Assembly (NCBI GenBank): GCA_030591105.1
Contig: JAUVBS010000034.1
Span: 1 to 10,527, forward strand
DNA length: 10,527 nt
DNA from: a bacterium
GTDB lineage: Bacteria; Krumholzibacteriota; Krumholzibacteriia; LZORAL124-64-63
Direction of reading: 5' to 3'
In this document: positions 1 to 7,553 of the stretch, piece after piece
Layout of the letters: the number at the start of each line of letters is the position of its first letter
Position numbering within the stretch: the stretch's first letter is position 1
The notes under the pieces: generated by a model
The model's input: the letters and a program-made list of their open reading frames with translations, nothing else
What the model was told of the DNA's origin: nothing
Database searches by the model: none
Made by a program: the position numbers and the translations under genes

Positions 1-1286
1 TCCTTGGCCTCCTCGAAATCCTCCATAATCACGGTATTGTGGTCCTTGCGAGCGGCGAGTAGCGCCGCCTCGTTGACCAGGTTTTCCAGGTCGGCGCCCG
101 CCATGCCGGGCGTCCCGGCGGCGATTTTCCGCGCCGACACGCCGTCGTCCATCTTGACCTTCTTCATGTGGACCTTGAGGATCGCCTCGCGGCCGGCCAG
201 ATCGGGCATGTCGACGACGATCTGCCGGTCGAAACGGCCCGGCCGCAACAGGGCCGGGTCGAGAACATCGGGCCGGTTGGTGGCCGCCAGCAGGATCACT
301 CCTTCGTTGGTCTCGAAGCCGTCCATCTCCACCAGCAACTGGTTGAGCGTCTGCTCGCGCTCGTCGTGGCCGCCACCGAGGCCGGCGCCGCGGTGCCGGC
401 CAACCGCGTCGATTTCGTCGATGAAGATGATACACGGAGCGTTCTTCTTACCCTGATCGAAGAGATCGCGTTCACGGCTGGCCCCGACGCCGACGAACAT
501 CTCGACGAAGTCGCTGCCGGACATGCTGAAGAACGGTACGCTGGCCTCGCCGGCGACCGCCCGGCCCAGCAACGTCTTGCCGGTACCCGGTGCTCCGACC
601 AGCAAAGCCCCCTTGGGGATGCGTCCGCCGAGGCGCTGGAATTTTTTCGGCGAGCGCAGGAAATCGATGATCTCCTGGAGCTCGAATTTCGCTTCTTCGC
701 AACCCGCAACGTCTTCGAACGTCACTTCGGGCTTGTCCATGTTGAACATCTTGGCGCGGCTCTTACCGAAACTGAAAGCCTTGTTACCGCCACCCTGCAT
801 CTGGCGCAAGAAGAAGATCCACAGCCCGAGGATCAGTAGAAACGGCAGGTAATAGGTCAAGAAAGTCGACAGCCAGTTGATCTTCTGTGGTTCAGCCTTG
901 AGCTTCGCGCCCGGGTTGTACTGCTGGATCCACTGGTCGAGGTCGTCACGTTGCGAGAAGAGCGTGACCTTGAACCGTTCGACCGCCTGGACCGAACCGT
1001 CGTCGAGCGATATCGGTGTTCGCTCGACGAACTCGCCGGTGAGCGATTCACCGGTGCGCGTCAACGCCGCGATGTTACCGGTCTCGACCTGTTCGACGAA
1101 CGCCGAGTAGGTGATCTCGTGGATCGACTGCCGGTTGACGTACATCATCTGGAAAGCGACGAAGACCAGCAGGATGAGCAAGATCCAGAAACCAGCGGTT
1201 CGGCCCGGCATCGGCCCCCGCTTACCGGAACTGAAGGGGTTTCGGCTGGGCCCGCCAGGGCGCTGTGGGTTCGGCTTACGATTCAT
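1..1286 (-). CDS. ftsH: ATP-dependent zinc metalloprotease FtsH (N-terminal 428 residues; 3' end outside window)
   Basis: Membrane-anchored AAA+ protease that unfolds and degrades membrane and regulatory proteins as a hexamer at the inner membrane. Reading from the ATG at 1286-1284, the visible part shows: a basic, proline-rich N-terminus; TM1 at about 32-49; a periplasmic domain at about 50-140; TM2 at about 143-160; and the AAA+ module. Within that module are Walker A GAPGTGKT (231-238), the pore loop MFVGVG (263-268), Walker [10 protein letters not shown] (285-293) and the second region of homology [18 protein letters not shown] (337-354). The window ends before the HExxH zinc site, expected only a few tens of residues further on, so this is an edge truncation and not a broken gene. 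The start overlaps the tilS end by 11 bp, and an AAGGA about 12 bp upstream inside tilS is the likely ribosome site, which suggests translational coupling. One oddity is Glu272 in ASRERDLF, where the family normally has Val (ASRVRDLF). Confidence 0.97.
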   Translation of the reverse strand, partial: MNRKPNPQRPGGPSRNPFSSGKRGPMPGRTAGFWILLILLVFVAFQMMYVNRQSIHEITYSAFVEQVETGNIAALTRTGESLTGEFVERTPISLDDGSVQAVERFKVTLFSQRDDLDQWIQQYNPGAKLKAEPQKINWLSTFLTYYLPFLLILGLWIFFLRQMQGGGNKAFSFGKSRAKMFNMDKPEVTFEDVAGCEEAKFELQEIIDFLRSPKKFQRLGGRIPKGALLVGAPGTGKTLLGRAVAGEASVPFFSMSGSDFVEMFVGVGASRERDLFDQGKKNAPCIIFIDEIDAVGRHRGAGLGGGHDEREQTLNQLLVEMDGFETNEGVILLAATNRPDVLDPALLRPGRFDRQIVVDMPDLAGREAILKVHMKKVKMDDGVSARKIAAGTPGMAGADLENLVNEAALLAARKDHNTVIMEDFEEAK

Positions 1287-2841
1287 CGCGTGATTCGATC
1301 CTTTTCACAGTGGAAATTGGTTCGGTAGCGGCGCGATCGACGTGACTGCTGCTGGCAGTCGAAGCCCGTGCAACCACCGCGATAATAACTGTCGGTACCG
1401 GTGTCGGCAATAATTGTGCGCGCGCGGCGCATGCGTGACCGACCACCCAGAGCAGCCCGCCGTCGTCTTCTACGACCAGGATACCGGGTCGTTCGCTCGC
1501 CGGTACCCGCTGCTCTTGCAACAGATCGCTCACCTTCTTGTGCCCGCCGAGCCCCGGCAGCTCGATACGATCGCCCGGGCGCCAGGCCCGAACGCGCAAC
1601 CGGCCTTGCAAGGCAACGGCTGGGCACCTCAGGCGCCACGGGCCGGCGGTATCAGCGGGCGATTCGGCGGTGCCGGTATCGCTGGACTCCGGCGCCGGAT
1701 CTGACGGCGACGGTGCCGGCTCGACCAAGATACGATAACTCGCGGCCGATGACACGGTTGCGGACTCGTTTTCGCGGGGCCGCAGATGCAGGCGGTCGAA
1801 CTCCCGTACCGCTTGCAAACCGTGGGGTAGATCGAGCGTTTGGCCCGACTGCCCGGTTGCCAGCCAGTCGAGTAGCCCGGTGACGTGGTTGCGCTGGAGG
1901 TCGACGGGGCCGACGTGCGCGCCGTCGCTCGTTTCGTCTGCCACCGCACGGTTCTCGGTGGCGAGCGCGTTGGCGTAGAATAACCGGACGACGCGGCAGG
2001 CAACCGCCGCTGGCAGTGCACACAGTGCGTCGACCGCCAACGCGCCGTCAGTCGACAGCGCCGCCAGACGATCGTGTGCTGTGGCGTCGAGCCAATCGGC
2101 ATCGTCCTCGATCAGACCGGCCAGCCGCGCGGGCGCTTCGGCGGCCCCGTGGCCGAAGATGTCGCGTACCAGAGGCAGCAGCTCCCGCCGTACTCGGCTG
2201 CGGGTATTGTCACCGGTCTCGTTGGTAACGTCGAGACGGTACGGTTGCCCGCGTTGTTCCAGATAGGACACGATTTCGGTACGCCCGAACTCCAGCAGCG
2301 GGTGGATCGTGCGGTCATTGACGGGGCGGATACCGCGCAGACCGTCGAGTCCGGTACCGCGGAACAGCCGCATGACCACGGTTTCGGCCTGGTCGTCGCG
2401 GTGGTGGCCCGTGGCGACGCAGAGCAACTGGTGGTCGGCGGCAAGCAGGTCGGCGAAGAAACGGCGGCGCAAGACGCGGCCCGCCTCCTCGAGACCGAGG
2501 CGTCGCTGGCGTGCCACCGGGCGCGGGTCGGCCCGCCGCAGGTGCAGCGGTAGATCCAGCCGGGCGCATAGTTCGCGGCAGAACTGCTGGTCGGTGTCGG
2601 CGTCGTGTCCGCGCAGGCGATGGTTCAGGTGGGCCGCGGCGACCGGTGAACCACTCGTTTGCGCCCATTCGTGGGCGATGAGCAACAGCGCCACCGAGTC
2701 TGGTCCGCCGGAGAGCCCGACCAAGAGACCGTGGGCCGTCGTCGCGCTATCGTCTGTGGCGGTGGCAAGATCGGTACGCACCCGATGGCAAAGTCGGGTG
2801 ATGGCCGCCGAGACGCGTTCGTTGAAGGAGTGTGGCGGCAC
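1276..2841 (-). CDS. tilS: tRNA(Ile)-lysidine synthetase TilS
   Basis: Cytoplasmic N-type ATP pyrophosphatase that attaches lysine to C34 of the CAU-anticodon isoleucine tRNA, so that it reads AUA and is charged with Ile instead of Met. The PP-loop SGGPDS is at residues 44-49, followed by HLNHRLRG (71-78). The TilS signature [19 protein letters not shown] is at 144-162, and the DVTN...[10 protein letters not shown] block at about 204-223. A middle domain follows, and the TilS C-terminal domain covers about 414-478 with RAWRPGDR and [13 protein letters not shown]. At 521 residues it is longer than the usual 430-470. The excess is an Ala/Pro/Ser/Asp-rich linker (about 373-400) before the C-terminal domain and a tail of about 40 residues after it. 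The start is GTG at 2841 with only a weak GGA-rich ribosome site. The 43 residues before the PP-loop are more than in E. coli, so a start further downstream is possible. It lies 68 bp after the tRNA gene and overlaps ftsH, giving the common tilS-ftsH pair. Confidence 0.95.
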   Translation of the reverse strand: MPPHSFNERVSAAITRLCHRVRTDLATATDDSATTAHGLLVGLSGGPDSVALLLIAHEWAQTSGSPVAAAHLNHRLRGHDADTDQQFCRELCARLDLPLHLRRADPRPVARQRRLGLEEAGRVLRRRFFADLLAADHQLLCVATGHHRDDQAETVVMRLFRGTGLDGLRGIRPVNDRTIHPLLEFGRTEIVSYLEQRGQPYRLDVTNETGDNTRSRVRRELLPLVRDIFGHGAAEAPARLAGLIEDDADWLDATAHDRLAALSTDGALAVDALCALPAAVACRVVRLFYANALATENRAVADETSDGAHVGPVDLQRNHVTGLLDWLATGQSGQTLDLPHGLQAVREFDRLHLRPRENESATVSSAASYRILVEPAPSPSDPAPESSDTGTAESPADTAGPWRLRCPAVALQGRLRVRAWRPGDRIELPGLGGHKKVSDLLQEQRVPASERPGILVVEDDGGLLWVVGHACAARAQLLPTPVPTVIIAVVARASTASSSHVDRAATEPISTVKRIESRDES

Positions 2842-2909
2842 GTCGTTTCCGTCCGCTGGTCGGGATCGGTTGCCGAAGGCGCAGCAAGGGGGCGGATCGC
2901 TAGAGATTG

Positions 2910-2986
2910 TGGTGGCGGCTCAGGGACTCGAACCCCGGACACTCGGATTATGATTCCGATGCTCTAACCAACTGAGCTAAGCCGCC
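2910..2986 (-). tRNA. tRNA with CAU anticodon, probably elongator tRNA-Met
   Basis: A full cloverleaf of 77 nt including an encoded CCA. On the minus strand the acceptor arm GGCGGCT pairs perfectly with AGCCGCC, followed by discriminator A and CCA (2912-2910). The D arm is GCTC/GAGC with a 9-nt loop. The anticodon stem TCGGA/TCCGA encloses the loop ATCATAA, so positions 34-36 are CAT. The variable loop is GTGTC, and the T arm is CGGGG/CCCTG (one G-U pair) with loop TTCGAGT. A CAU anticodon can mean elongator Met, initiator Met or the TilS substrate Ile2. Initiator is unlikely because position 1-72 is a normal G-C pair and the anticodon stem lacks three consecutive G-C pairs. The CGGA-loop-TCCG stem with GTGTC resembles elongator Met tRNAs of many bacteria from memory, so Met is preferred, but Ile2 is not excluded. 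Confidence 0.95.
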
Positions 2987-3031
2987 ACCGGAGCGAGGCG
3001 GACTGCCGCGCCCGCTTGCGAGGCAGGGGCC

Positions 3032-3060
3032 AATCTAGCGACGCATGCACTCCTTGTCAA
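3032..3060 (-). promoter_or_regulatory. Sigma70-type promoter for the tRNA (and possibly tilS-ftsH)
   Basis: On the minus strand a perfect -35 TTGACA (3060-3055) is followed by exactly 17 bp and a -10 TAGATT (3037-3032; 4 of 6 consensus). The next bases are GC-rich (GGCCCC), a discriminator type typical of stringently controlled stable-RNA promoters. Predicted transcription starts near 3025, leaving a leader of about 38 nt before the mature tRNA 5' end at 2986. No U-tract terminator is visible between the tRNA and tilS, so read-through into tilS and ftsH is plausible. Confidence 0.75.
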
Positions 3061-3100
3061 GATGCTCGGCAGCCTCTATCCTCACCCCAATACCGGCCGT

Positions 3101-3177
3101 TTGCAGCGCCGGAGCTGAAATCTTTATACGAAGTTACGCCACCGGGCGGTACTTGTCCGCCGGGGGTTAACGGGGGG
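3101..3177 (+). promoter_or_regulatory. Possible promoter and leader hairpin upstream of the reductoisomerase operon
   Basis: This lies in the 195-bp gap between the tRNA and the plus-strand operon. A weak -35-like TTGCAG (3101-3106) is 17 bp from TTATAC (3124-3129). Neither is close to consensus, and the overlapping TATACG would need a 19-bp spacer. Further on, GGCGG (3145-3149) can pair with CCGCC (3157-3161) around a 7-nt loop. Two more C-G pairs extend the stem beyond a G-G mismatch. The hairpin is followed by the G-rich ribosome site (3172-3177). I found no short Leu/Ile/Val-rich leader peptide such as would support classical branched-chain attenuation. The +1 site is a guess. Confidence 0.25.
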
Positions 3178-3181
3178 TATC

Positions 3182-4270
3182 GTGGACGCCGCGGGAGCGC
3201 CGATCAAAGGTACGATCATCACCGAAAAGGACGTGTCCCTGGCCCCGCTCGCCGATCGGACCGTCGCGGTCATCGGTTACGGTACCATGGGGCGGGCCCA
3301 CGCGGTGAATTTACGCCGCAGCGGTATTGCGACGCTGGTCGGGCTGCGGCCGGGGTCGGCTGCGGCGCGCGTGGCCGTTGCCGATGGCCTGACGGTGTTG
3401 GGCGTGAGCGAAGCGGTCGTGCGTGCCGACGTGGTCGTTCTGCTGCTTCCGGATCAGGTGATGGCCGAAGTCTATACCGCGGCGATCGCGCCACATCTGC
3501 GCCCCGACGCCGCACTCGGCTTTGCGCACGGTTTCGCCATCGCCTTCGATCTGATCCGGCCCGAATCGCGTCGGCCCTGCTTTCTCGTCGCACCCAAGGG
3601 TCAGGGCGACATGCTGCGCGAAGCGTTTGCTGCCGGCGGCGGGTTGCCCGGCCTGCTCGCCGTCACTGACGACTCACCGCCGCAAACCTGGCAACTGGCA
3701 GCTGCCTACGCGCGGGCGGTCGGCTGCCTACGCGGCGGCGCAACGGCCACCACTTTTCGCCACGAGTGCCTGAGCGATCTATTTGGCGAACAGGTCGTGC
3801 TTTGCGGCGGTGTGATCGAATTGCTGCAGACGGCGTTCGACACCCTCGTCAGCCGTGGTTACGACGCCGAGAACGCTTATTTCGAATGCGTGTACGAACT
3901 GAAGCTGATCGTCGATCTTATCCAACGTTACGGCATCGACGGCATGCGTGGGCGCATCAGTGGTACGGCGGCCTACGGCGGCTTGACCCGGGGACCGCGC
4001 GTGATCGACGCCAGCGTACGCGCCCGTATCGAGGGGATCCTGGACGAGATCGAGAGCGGCGCGTTCGCCCGGGAATTCCTCGCCCGCTACGCCGATACCG
4101 AACACGGTACCGCTGCGCTCGCGGCACGGGAAGCGGCCAGCCCGCTGGCGCAAGCGGGGCGACGGCTACAAGATCGCCTGCGAGCGCTCGACACGGCTGG
4201 ATCCGGCGCGGACGGCGCTGACGAGGCTGAGGATGTTGCCGGCAGCTCGGACGCCGCGCGGCCGGATTGA
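3182..4270 (+). CDS. ilvC: Ketol-acid reductoisomerase family protein (class I, divergent)
   Basis: IlvC enzymes isomerise and reduce 2-acetolactate or 2-aceto-2-hydroxybutyrate with NADPH and Mg2+ in valine, leucine and isoleucine synthesis. The start is GTG at 3182, 4 bp after a GGGGGG ribosome site. The N-terminal Rossmann domain has GYGTMG at 32-37. The C-terminal helical domain covers about 185-335. Catalytic and metal residues of the family are all present: His116 (FAHGF), Lys139 (VAPKG), Asp199 and Glu203 (DLFGEQ), Glu235 and Glu239 (FECVYEL), and Ser260 (RISGTA). The class I length (about 330) is exceeded by an acidic, Gly/Ala-rich tail (about 337-362). Several usually conserved positions differ: GYGSQG is GYGTMG, KGPG is KGQG, ETTF is ATTF, SNTAEYG is SGTAAYG, and the cofactor loop is GLRPGSAAAR instead of a loop with a second Ser. 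No ilvB, ilvN or leu gene is nearby. It heads a run of membrane and exporter genes, 19 bp before the YIP1 gene. It could be the sole IlvC or a specialised paralogue. Confidence 0.87.
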   Translation: MDAAGAPIKGTIITEKDVSLAPLADRTVAVIGYGTMGRAHAVNLRRSGIATLVGLRPGSAAARVAVADGLTVLGVSEAVVRADVVVLLLPDQVMAEVYTAAIAPHLRPDAALGFAHGFAIAFDLIRPESRRPCFLVAPKGQGDMLREAFAAGGGLPGLLAVTDDSPPQTWQLAAAYARAVGCLRGGATATTFRHECLSDLFGEQVVLCGGVIELLQTAFDTLVSRGYDAENAYFECVYELKLIVDLIQRYGIDGMRGRISGTAAYGGLTRGPRVIDASVRARIEGILDEIESGAFAREFLARYADTEHGTAALAAREAASPLAQAGRRLQDRLRALDTAGSGADGADEAEDVAGSSDAARPD

Positions 4271-4289
4271 CAACCGAAGGAGCACGGTC

Positions 4290-4991
4290 ATGGGTAGTGA
4301 TAACGTACCGGCGCGGCTCGTCGCGCTGATTGCACATCCTGTGCGGCTGATGGCGGCGGTCGCAGTACGCCCGCAATGGCTCGTCGCCGGGCTGCTGCTG
4401 GTGATCGTCGTCGCGCTCTACTCCGCGGTGACGCTACCGATCTCCGGGCCGGAGCAACTCGAACTGATGCGCGACTCGAGATTCCTGAACTCCCTGCCCG
4501 AGGGGGCGTGGCAACAGCAGTACGACGCCGCTCTCGATCCGACGCCTGTCAAACGGCTGACCACCGGCCTCGGGGCCGGCGTCTCGAGCTGGGTGATGAC
4601 CTTGATCTTCGGCGCGGTGATGGCGTTGTTCGCGCGTCTGTCCGGCGGGAACGGCACACTCAAGCAGACGTTGGGTGTTGTCGGTAGTGAGGCCCTGCTA
4701 CCGTTCGGAGTCGGTTCTTTGATCAAGTTGCCGTTGGTCCTGTTTCAGGAGTCGGCGGTGCGGGTCTCGATCGGCCTGGCCGCATTTGCCCAGGGGCTCG
4801 ACGCCCATTCGTTTACCTACCAGGCTCTGGTCACGTACGGCGATTTCACCTCCTGGTGGGGTTTGGCGGTGATCGTGGTCGGTCTGGAGCAAGTTCACGG
4901 TCTGCAGCGCGGTCCGGCGGTGACGGTCACGCTCCTGACCTGGTTCTTGTTGATCACCGTCCCGTTCGTGATCGGGCGCTTGTTCATGTGA
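4290..4991 (+). CDS. YIP1-family multispanning membrane protein
   Basis: A 233-residue inner-membrane protein matching the layout of bacterial YIP1-domain (PF04893-like) proteins, whose biochemical role is unknown. The ATG at 4290 is chosen because a clear GAAGGAG ribosome site lies 7 bp before it; the frame stays open further upstream but only into the reductoisomerase gene. Hydrophobic segments lie at about 30-50, 97-116, 128-151, 157-170 (weak), 189-203 and 210-229. A polar stretch at about 52-92 contains DALDPTPVKR, typical of the loop after the first segment. There are no enzymatic motifs. It begins 19 bp after the reductoisomerase and ends 29 bp before the adaptor gene, so it is probably co-transcribed with both. 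A role in assembling or regulating the neighbouring exporter is inference from position only. The family call rests on overall pattern, not on a strict motif. Confidence 0.7.
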   Translation: MGSDNVPARLVALIAHPVRLMAAVAVRPQWLVAGLLLVIVVALYSAVTLPISGPEQLELMRDSRFLNSLPEGAWQQQYDAALDPTPVKRLTTGLGAGVSSWVMTLIFGAVMALFARLSGGNGTLKQTLGVVGSEALLPFGVGSLIKLPLVLFQESAVRVSIGLAAFAQGLDAHSFTYQALVTYGDFTSWWGLAVIVVGLEQVHGLQRGPAVTVTLLTWFLLITVPFVIGRLFM

Positions 4992-5020
4992 TCGAGCGCC
5001 GTACGCTCGGGGAGGAAACC

Positions 5021-6322
5021 GTGAAAAAGATCATCCTGATCGCGTTGGCTGTGGTGATACTCGCGGCGATCACTTTCTCGATCCTGCGTTCGCGACGGTC
5101 GGCCGAAGCCACGGTCGAGACCGCGCAGATCGGCCGCGCCGACCTGACCGCGGTGGTCGACTGTTCCGGGACGATTCAACCGCAACACAAGGTCGACGTG
5201 AGCGCCAACGTCATCGGGACCGTCACCCGGTTAGCGGTCGAGGAGGGCCAGACGGTCAGCAAAGGCGATTTTCTGCTGGAGATCGACCCCACTCAGTACC
5301 GATCGACAGTCCGGGCTCTGGAGGCGTCGGTCAGTTCGGCACGGGCGGATCTGCAGCTGGCCGAAGCGTCGCTGGAGAAGGCCGGATTGGATCTGGACCG
5401 TAGCGAGAGCCTGTTCGCAGAGGGAATAAACTCGGAGGAGGAAGTGCTTGTTGCGCGCACCGATCAGCGGATCAGCGCGGCGCAGTGCGAGGCGGCGCAC
5501 CAGCGGTTACGCCAGCAACAGGCCAACCTCGACAAGGCGCGGCACGACCTCGCCAAGGTGACCATGACCGCGCCGATGACCGGCGTGATCATCCGCCTGA
5601 ACGTCGAACAGGGTGAGAACGCCATCATGGGTACCTTGAACAACCCCGGTACCGTGCTGTTGACCATCGCCGATCTGACGACCATGGAAGCGTGGGTCGA
5701 AGTCGACGAAACCGAGGTCGTCGACGTGGTACTCGGCCAACAGGTCGAGGTCGAAATCGACGCCTACCCCGACCGCGTCTTCAGCGGTCGCGTGACCGAG
5801 ATCGGTAACAGCCCGTTGCTCACGAGCACCGGTGTGAGCCAGGCGGCGGTCGACTTCGAGGTGAAGATCACCTTGGACGAGGCCGCGCCCGGTCTGCGGC
5901 CCGGTCTGTCGTGCAAGGCGAGCATCACGGTGGCCGAGCGCGTCGACGTCGTTGCGGTTCCGCTCGAGGCGGTCACCGTGCGCCTCTGGCCGTTGCGAGC
6001 CGAGGATGTACGCCGCTACACCGGCCGCCGCGCCCGTCGGCAACAGGCGGCTCTCGACGAACTCGGCTTTCACATCCCCGCTGCCGATAGCACCCGCGTC
6101 GAGCGCGAGGAGACCGAGGGGGTCTTCGTCGTCCGCGACCGGTTCGTCAAGTTCGTACCGGTGAAGCTCGGCATCGCCGGCGCGGAGCATTTCGAGGTCC
6201 TCGACGGAATCACCACGGAGCAGACCATCGTATCGGGGCCGTTCCGTATCTTGCGCGAGCTGAAGGACGGAACCCAGATCGACATCGAGCAGCGGGACGG
6301 CGACAGCCGCGGCGGACGTTAG
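5021..6322 (+). CDS. HlyD/MacA-type periplasmic adaptor subunit of an efflux system
   Basis: Membrane-fusion protein that links an inner-membrane transporter to an outer-membrane channel. The start is GTG at 5021, 5 bp after GGGGAGG; the frame is open upstream but enters the YIP1 gene. The protein has 433 residues. A signal anchor (about 3-22, preceded by KK) is followed by the first lipoyl half (about 55-90, GTVTRLAVEEGQTVSKGD). A coiled-coil hairpin covers about 92-180, rich in Ala, Glu, Arg and Gln. The second lipoyl half is at about 183-216 (APMTGVIIRLNVEQGE) and a beta-barrel domain at about 222-305. The membrane-proximal domain resumes at about 366-425 (EGVFVVRDRFVKFVPVKLG...). Between barrel and membrane-proximal domain lies an insert (about 322-365) rich in Arg and Gln. 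It is 1 bp upstream of the first permease, which fits the macA-macB order. No TolC-like channel is in the window. Confidence 0.93.
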   Translation: MKKIILIALAVVILAAITFSILRSRRSAEATVETAQIGRADLTAVVDCSGTIQPQHKVDVSANVIGTVTRLAVEEGQTVSKGDFLLEIDPTQYRSTVRALEASVSSARADLQLAEASLEKAGLDLDRSESLFAEGINSEEEVLVARTDQRISAAQCEAAHQRLRQQQANLDKARHDLAKVTMTAPMTGVIIRLNVEQGENAIMGTLNNPGTVLLTIADLTTMEAWVEVDETEVVDVVLGQQVEVEIDAYPDRVFSGRVTEIGNSPLLTSTGVSQAAVDFEVKITLDEAAPGLRPGLSCKASITVAERVDVVAVPLEAVTVRLWPLRAEDVRRYTGRRARRQQAALDELGFHIPAADSTRVEREETEGVFVVRDRFVKFVPVKLGIAGAEHFEVLDGITTEQTIVSGPFRILRELKDGTQIDIEQRDGDSRGGR

Positions 6323-6323
6323 C

Positions 6324-7553
6324 ATGAACCTGGGCGAGGGGATCAAGATTGCGTTGACGAGCCTGCGCAGCCACAAGTTGCGCACGTTTCTGACGCTGCT
6401 CGGTAACATCGTCGGTACCATGTCCGTCATCGCCGTGGTCTCGTTGATCTACGGCGCCGACCGCTACGCGCGCGGCGTGGTGCTGAACGAAGGGACCGAT
6501 GTCTTCACGTTGCGCCGGTTCAGCGATCTGCAATTTCTGACCGACTTCGACGCTTTCCTCGAGTCACTCAACAACCCCGACTTGACCCTCGCCGACCGCG
6601 ACTACCTCGCCGATCACATGCAACAGGCGCGGGTCGTCGACGCTGCGGTGTCGAATCGGGCCGATTTGCGGGCGGGCGGGGTGCGCTACCGGTCGGCGAG
6701 TGTGCGTGGCCGCACCGCCGTTTATCCCTTGATCGAGGACATGCCGCTGGCAGCTGGCCGGCACCTCACGCGCCAGGACGTGATGACCAGCCGTCAGGTC
6801 GCGGTGATCGGTTGGGAAGTCGCCCACGAGTTGTATCGACGTAACGCCGACCCGATCGGGCGCGAGATGAAGATCGGCAAGCGGCATTTCCGGGTCATCG
6901 GTGTCGTAGCGGACCGGGGCACGGTGCTCGGCTCGAATCGCAACCAGTTCGTGGTCGTACCGATCACTGCGTACCAGAAGGTGTTCGGCAGCGGAGAGTC
7001 GGTCCGTATCAAGATTGCTGCGGCCGACCTTACGCGTTTCGACCAGGCCAAGGACGAGGCGGCGTTCCTGATGCGTATGCGGCACCGCCTGCGACCGTTA
7101 GAGAGCGATGACTTCACCATCGAAAGCGCCGACCAGTTGCTCAGCATCTGGTCGGATATCAGCAAGGTGGTCTACAGCGCGCTGGTGCCGTTGGTCGGGA
7201 TCAGTCTGGTGGTCGGTGGTATCGTGCTGATGAACATCATGCTCGTGTCGGTTACCGAACGCACGCGGGAGGTCGGTGTCCGCAAGGCGCTCGGTGCGAC
7301 ACGCGCGGCTGTGCTGTGGCAGTTCCTCGTCGAGGCGATCACCCTTTCGATGGTCGGCGGGATCTTCGGCATTGCCATCGGGGTCGGACTGGCCCTGGCG
7401 GTCTCGGCGGTCTCGCCGCTGCCGTTCGCGGTGGCCGGCTGGTCGCTGGCACTGGGTCTGGCGGTCACGTTCCTGATCGGGGGTATCTTCGGCACCTACC
7501 CCGCCTGGAAAGCTGCCGGCCTCGATCCGGTGGAAGCGCTCCGCCATGAATAA
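6324..7553 (+). CDS. MacB/FtsX-type ABC transporter permease (first of a pair, no ATPase domain)
   Basis: A 409-residue inner-membrane permease of the type VII (MacB/LolCE/FtsX) ABC family, which drives substrates through a periplasmic adaptor by a bellows-like movement. TM1 is at about 22-45, and the large periplasmic MacB core domain runs to about 280. Three further TM segments are at about 284-308, 333-360 and 370-393. The FtsX signature VLMNIMLVSVTERTREVGVR (301-320) is intact, followed by KALGA, and the family C-terminus YPAWKAAGLDPVEALRHE is present. It begins directly with the permease, so the N-terminal ATPase of true MacB is absent. The ATG at 6324 lies 1 bp after the adaptor stop with no strong ribosome site, so its translation is probably coupled to the adaptor. 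The end overlaps the second permease by 8 bp, as expected for subunits made in equal amounts. Confidence 0.93.
   Translation: MNLGEGIKIALTSLRSHKLRTFLTLLGNIVGTMSVIAVVSLIYGADRYARGVVLNEGTDVFTLRRFSDLQFLTDFDAFLESLNNPDLTLADRDYLADHMQQARVVDAAVSNRADLRAGGVRYRSASVRGRTAVYPLIEDMPLAAGRHLTRQDVMTSRQVAVIGWEVAHELYRRNADPIGREMKIGKRHFRVIGVVADRGTVLGSNRNQFVVVPITAYQKVFGSGESVRIKIAAADLTRFDQAKDEAAFLMRMRHRLRPLESDDFTIESADQLLSIWSDISKVVYSALVPLVGISLVVGGIVLMNIMLVSVTERTREVGVRKALGATRAAVLWQFLVEAITLSMVGGIFGIAIGVGLALAVSAVSPLPFAVAGWSLALGLAVTFLIGGIFGTYPAWKAAGLDPVEALRHE

Noticed and set aside
168..839. A 223-codon plus-strand open frame opposite ftsH
   Set aside because: The Walker A, Walker B and second region of homology of FtsH lie on the other strand here. 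The plus frame is a shadow.
3061..3181. A branched-chain amino acid attenuator or T-box before the reductoisomerase
   Set aside because: No Leu/Ile/Val-rich leader peptide, T-box core sequence or terminator with T-tract is visible. There is only a short GC stem.
4856..5020. An extended N-terminus for the adaptor reaching back to 4856
   Set aside because: It lies inside the YIP1 coding sequence. The GTG at 5021 has a strong ribosome site and begins directly with the KK plus membrane anchor expected of this family.
5507..6430. A 307-codon open frame on the minus strand opposite the adaptor
   Set aside because: The plus-strand adaptor has clear lipoyl and barrel motifs through this stretch. 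The antisense product is low in structure and rich in Asp, Gly and Arg, as expected of a shadow frame.
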